6,066 nucleotides of DNA from Rhodospirillaceae bacterium (GTDB lineage Bacteria > Pseudomonadota > Alphaproteobacteria > Thalassobaculales > Thalassobaculaceae), in assembly GCA_002701455.1 (NCBI GenBank), contig NZVJ01000024.1, positions 27,670-33,735 of the forward strand. Reading direction: 5' to 3'. The notes below the pieces were generated by a model. That model made no database searches, was not told where the DNA came from, and saw only the letters and a list, made by a program, of their open reading frames with translations. The translations under genes and the position numbers were made by a program. How positions within the stretch are numbered: the first letter of the stretch is position 1; each line of letters starts with the position of its first letter. Below are positions 5,760 to 6,066 of the stretch, piece after piece.

Positions 5760-6066
5760 CTATTCGAATTCTATGATGGGCTGATCGACCCCTAATGTAG
5801 TCCCTGGTGTTGCGTGTATTTTAGCTACAACGGCGTCAGATTCTGCCTTCATAACATTCTCCATTTTCATCGCCTCTACTATGGCCAATTCTTGGCCGGC
5901 CTCTATTTTATCACCTTCGGCTACAGCTACAGAAACTAACAATCCTGGCATTGGTGAAAGTAAAAAGTTAGACATGTCGGGCGGAACCTTATTAGGCATT
6001 AAGCTTAAAAATCTATCGATTTTCTCAGGAATAATCTTTAGGGAGGCATGCCAGCCACCCTTGCGG
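5760..6066 (-). CDS. pccA: Propionyl-CoA carboxylase alpha subunit, C-terminal biotin-carrier end (partial)
   Basis: The frame ends at TAG (5762-5760) and stays open to the right edge, so the upstream part is missing. A methionine at 5999 is internal: 22 further in-frame codons precede it with no stop. The visible residues end a biotin-dependent carboxylase alpha subunit. The biotinyl (hammerhead) domain has PMPG, a charged turn (VAEGDKIEAGQ) and the biotinylation motif EAMKMEN. The acceptor lysine is encoded at 5865-5867. The linker LMPNKVPPDMSNFLLSPMPG is characteristic of the propionyl-CoA carboxylase alpha subunit, which makes methylmalonyl-CoA from propionyl-CoA with a separate beta subunit. 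Methylcrotonyl-CoA or acetyl-CoA carboxylase subunits share the biotin motif but usually not this linker. The biotin carboxylase domain must lie beyond position 6066. The family call is strong, the exact substrate probable. Confidence 0.85.
   Translation of the reverse strand, partial: RKGGWHASLKIIPEKIDRFLSLMPNKVPPDMSNFLLSPMPGLLVSVAVAEGDKIEAGQELAIVEAMKMENVMKAESDAVVAKIHATPGTTLGVDQPIIEFE

Noticed and set aside
5760..5999. A free-standing 79-residue biotin carrier protein
   Set aside because: The frame is open upstream to the window edge, and the residues before the methionine continue a carboxylase alpha-subunit sequence.

Overview
The window looks like chromosomal DNA of a moderately AT-rich (about 40-45% GC by eye) alphaproteobacterium, possibly a marine or other environmental lineage. 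The best taxonomic clue is a 61-residue ribosomal protein L32 of the cysteine-free alphaproteobacterial type ([21 protein letters not shown] at the start, [16 protein letters not shown] near the end). The C-terminus of the propionyl-CoA carboxylase alpha subunit also fits. There is no mobile element, CRISPR array, tRNA or rRNA.

Layout, left to right. Positions 1-110 hold the last 35 codons of an unidentified plus-strand gene. It converges on a minus-strand amidase-signature hydrolase (209-1702) with an intact Lys-Ser-Ser triad. A 296-bp divergent intergenic region (1703-1998) carries a perfect 8+4+8 palindrome just before the next gene, and an 8-bp direct repeat. The plus-strand gene at 1999-2898 is a short-chain dehydrogenase resembling the (3R)-hydroxyacyl-CoA dehydrogenase domain of peroxisomal multifunctional enzyme 2. 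After only 44 bp it converges on a 764-residue minus-strand molybdenum hydroxylase large subunit of the form II CoxL-like type (2943-5237). Next, all on the minus strand, come a likely terminator (5366-5394), rpmF (5425-5610), its upstream region with a second perfect palindrome, and the biotin-carrier end of a pccA-like gene that runs off the right edge (5760-6066).

Functionally, the amidase, the dehydrogenase and the molybdenum hydroxylase look like catabolic enzymes: amide hydrolysis, beta-hydroxyacyl-CoA or alcohol oxidation, and hydroxylation or aldehyde oxidation. Propionyl-CoA carboxylase would feed propionyl-CoA, from odd-chain, branched-chain or sterol-like substrates, towards methylmalonyl-CoA. 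The orientations show that these are not one operon, so a shared pathway is only a suggestion.

The most notable observation is in the molybdenum hydroxylase. The C-terminal motif that normally contains the catalytic glutamate (GVGEAG) reads GVGQAG, the active-site loop reads AYRGAGK instead of AYRGAGR, and neither the FAD nor the iron-sulfur subunit gene is beside it. I do not see clear evidence for a wholly new multi-gene system here.
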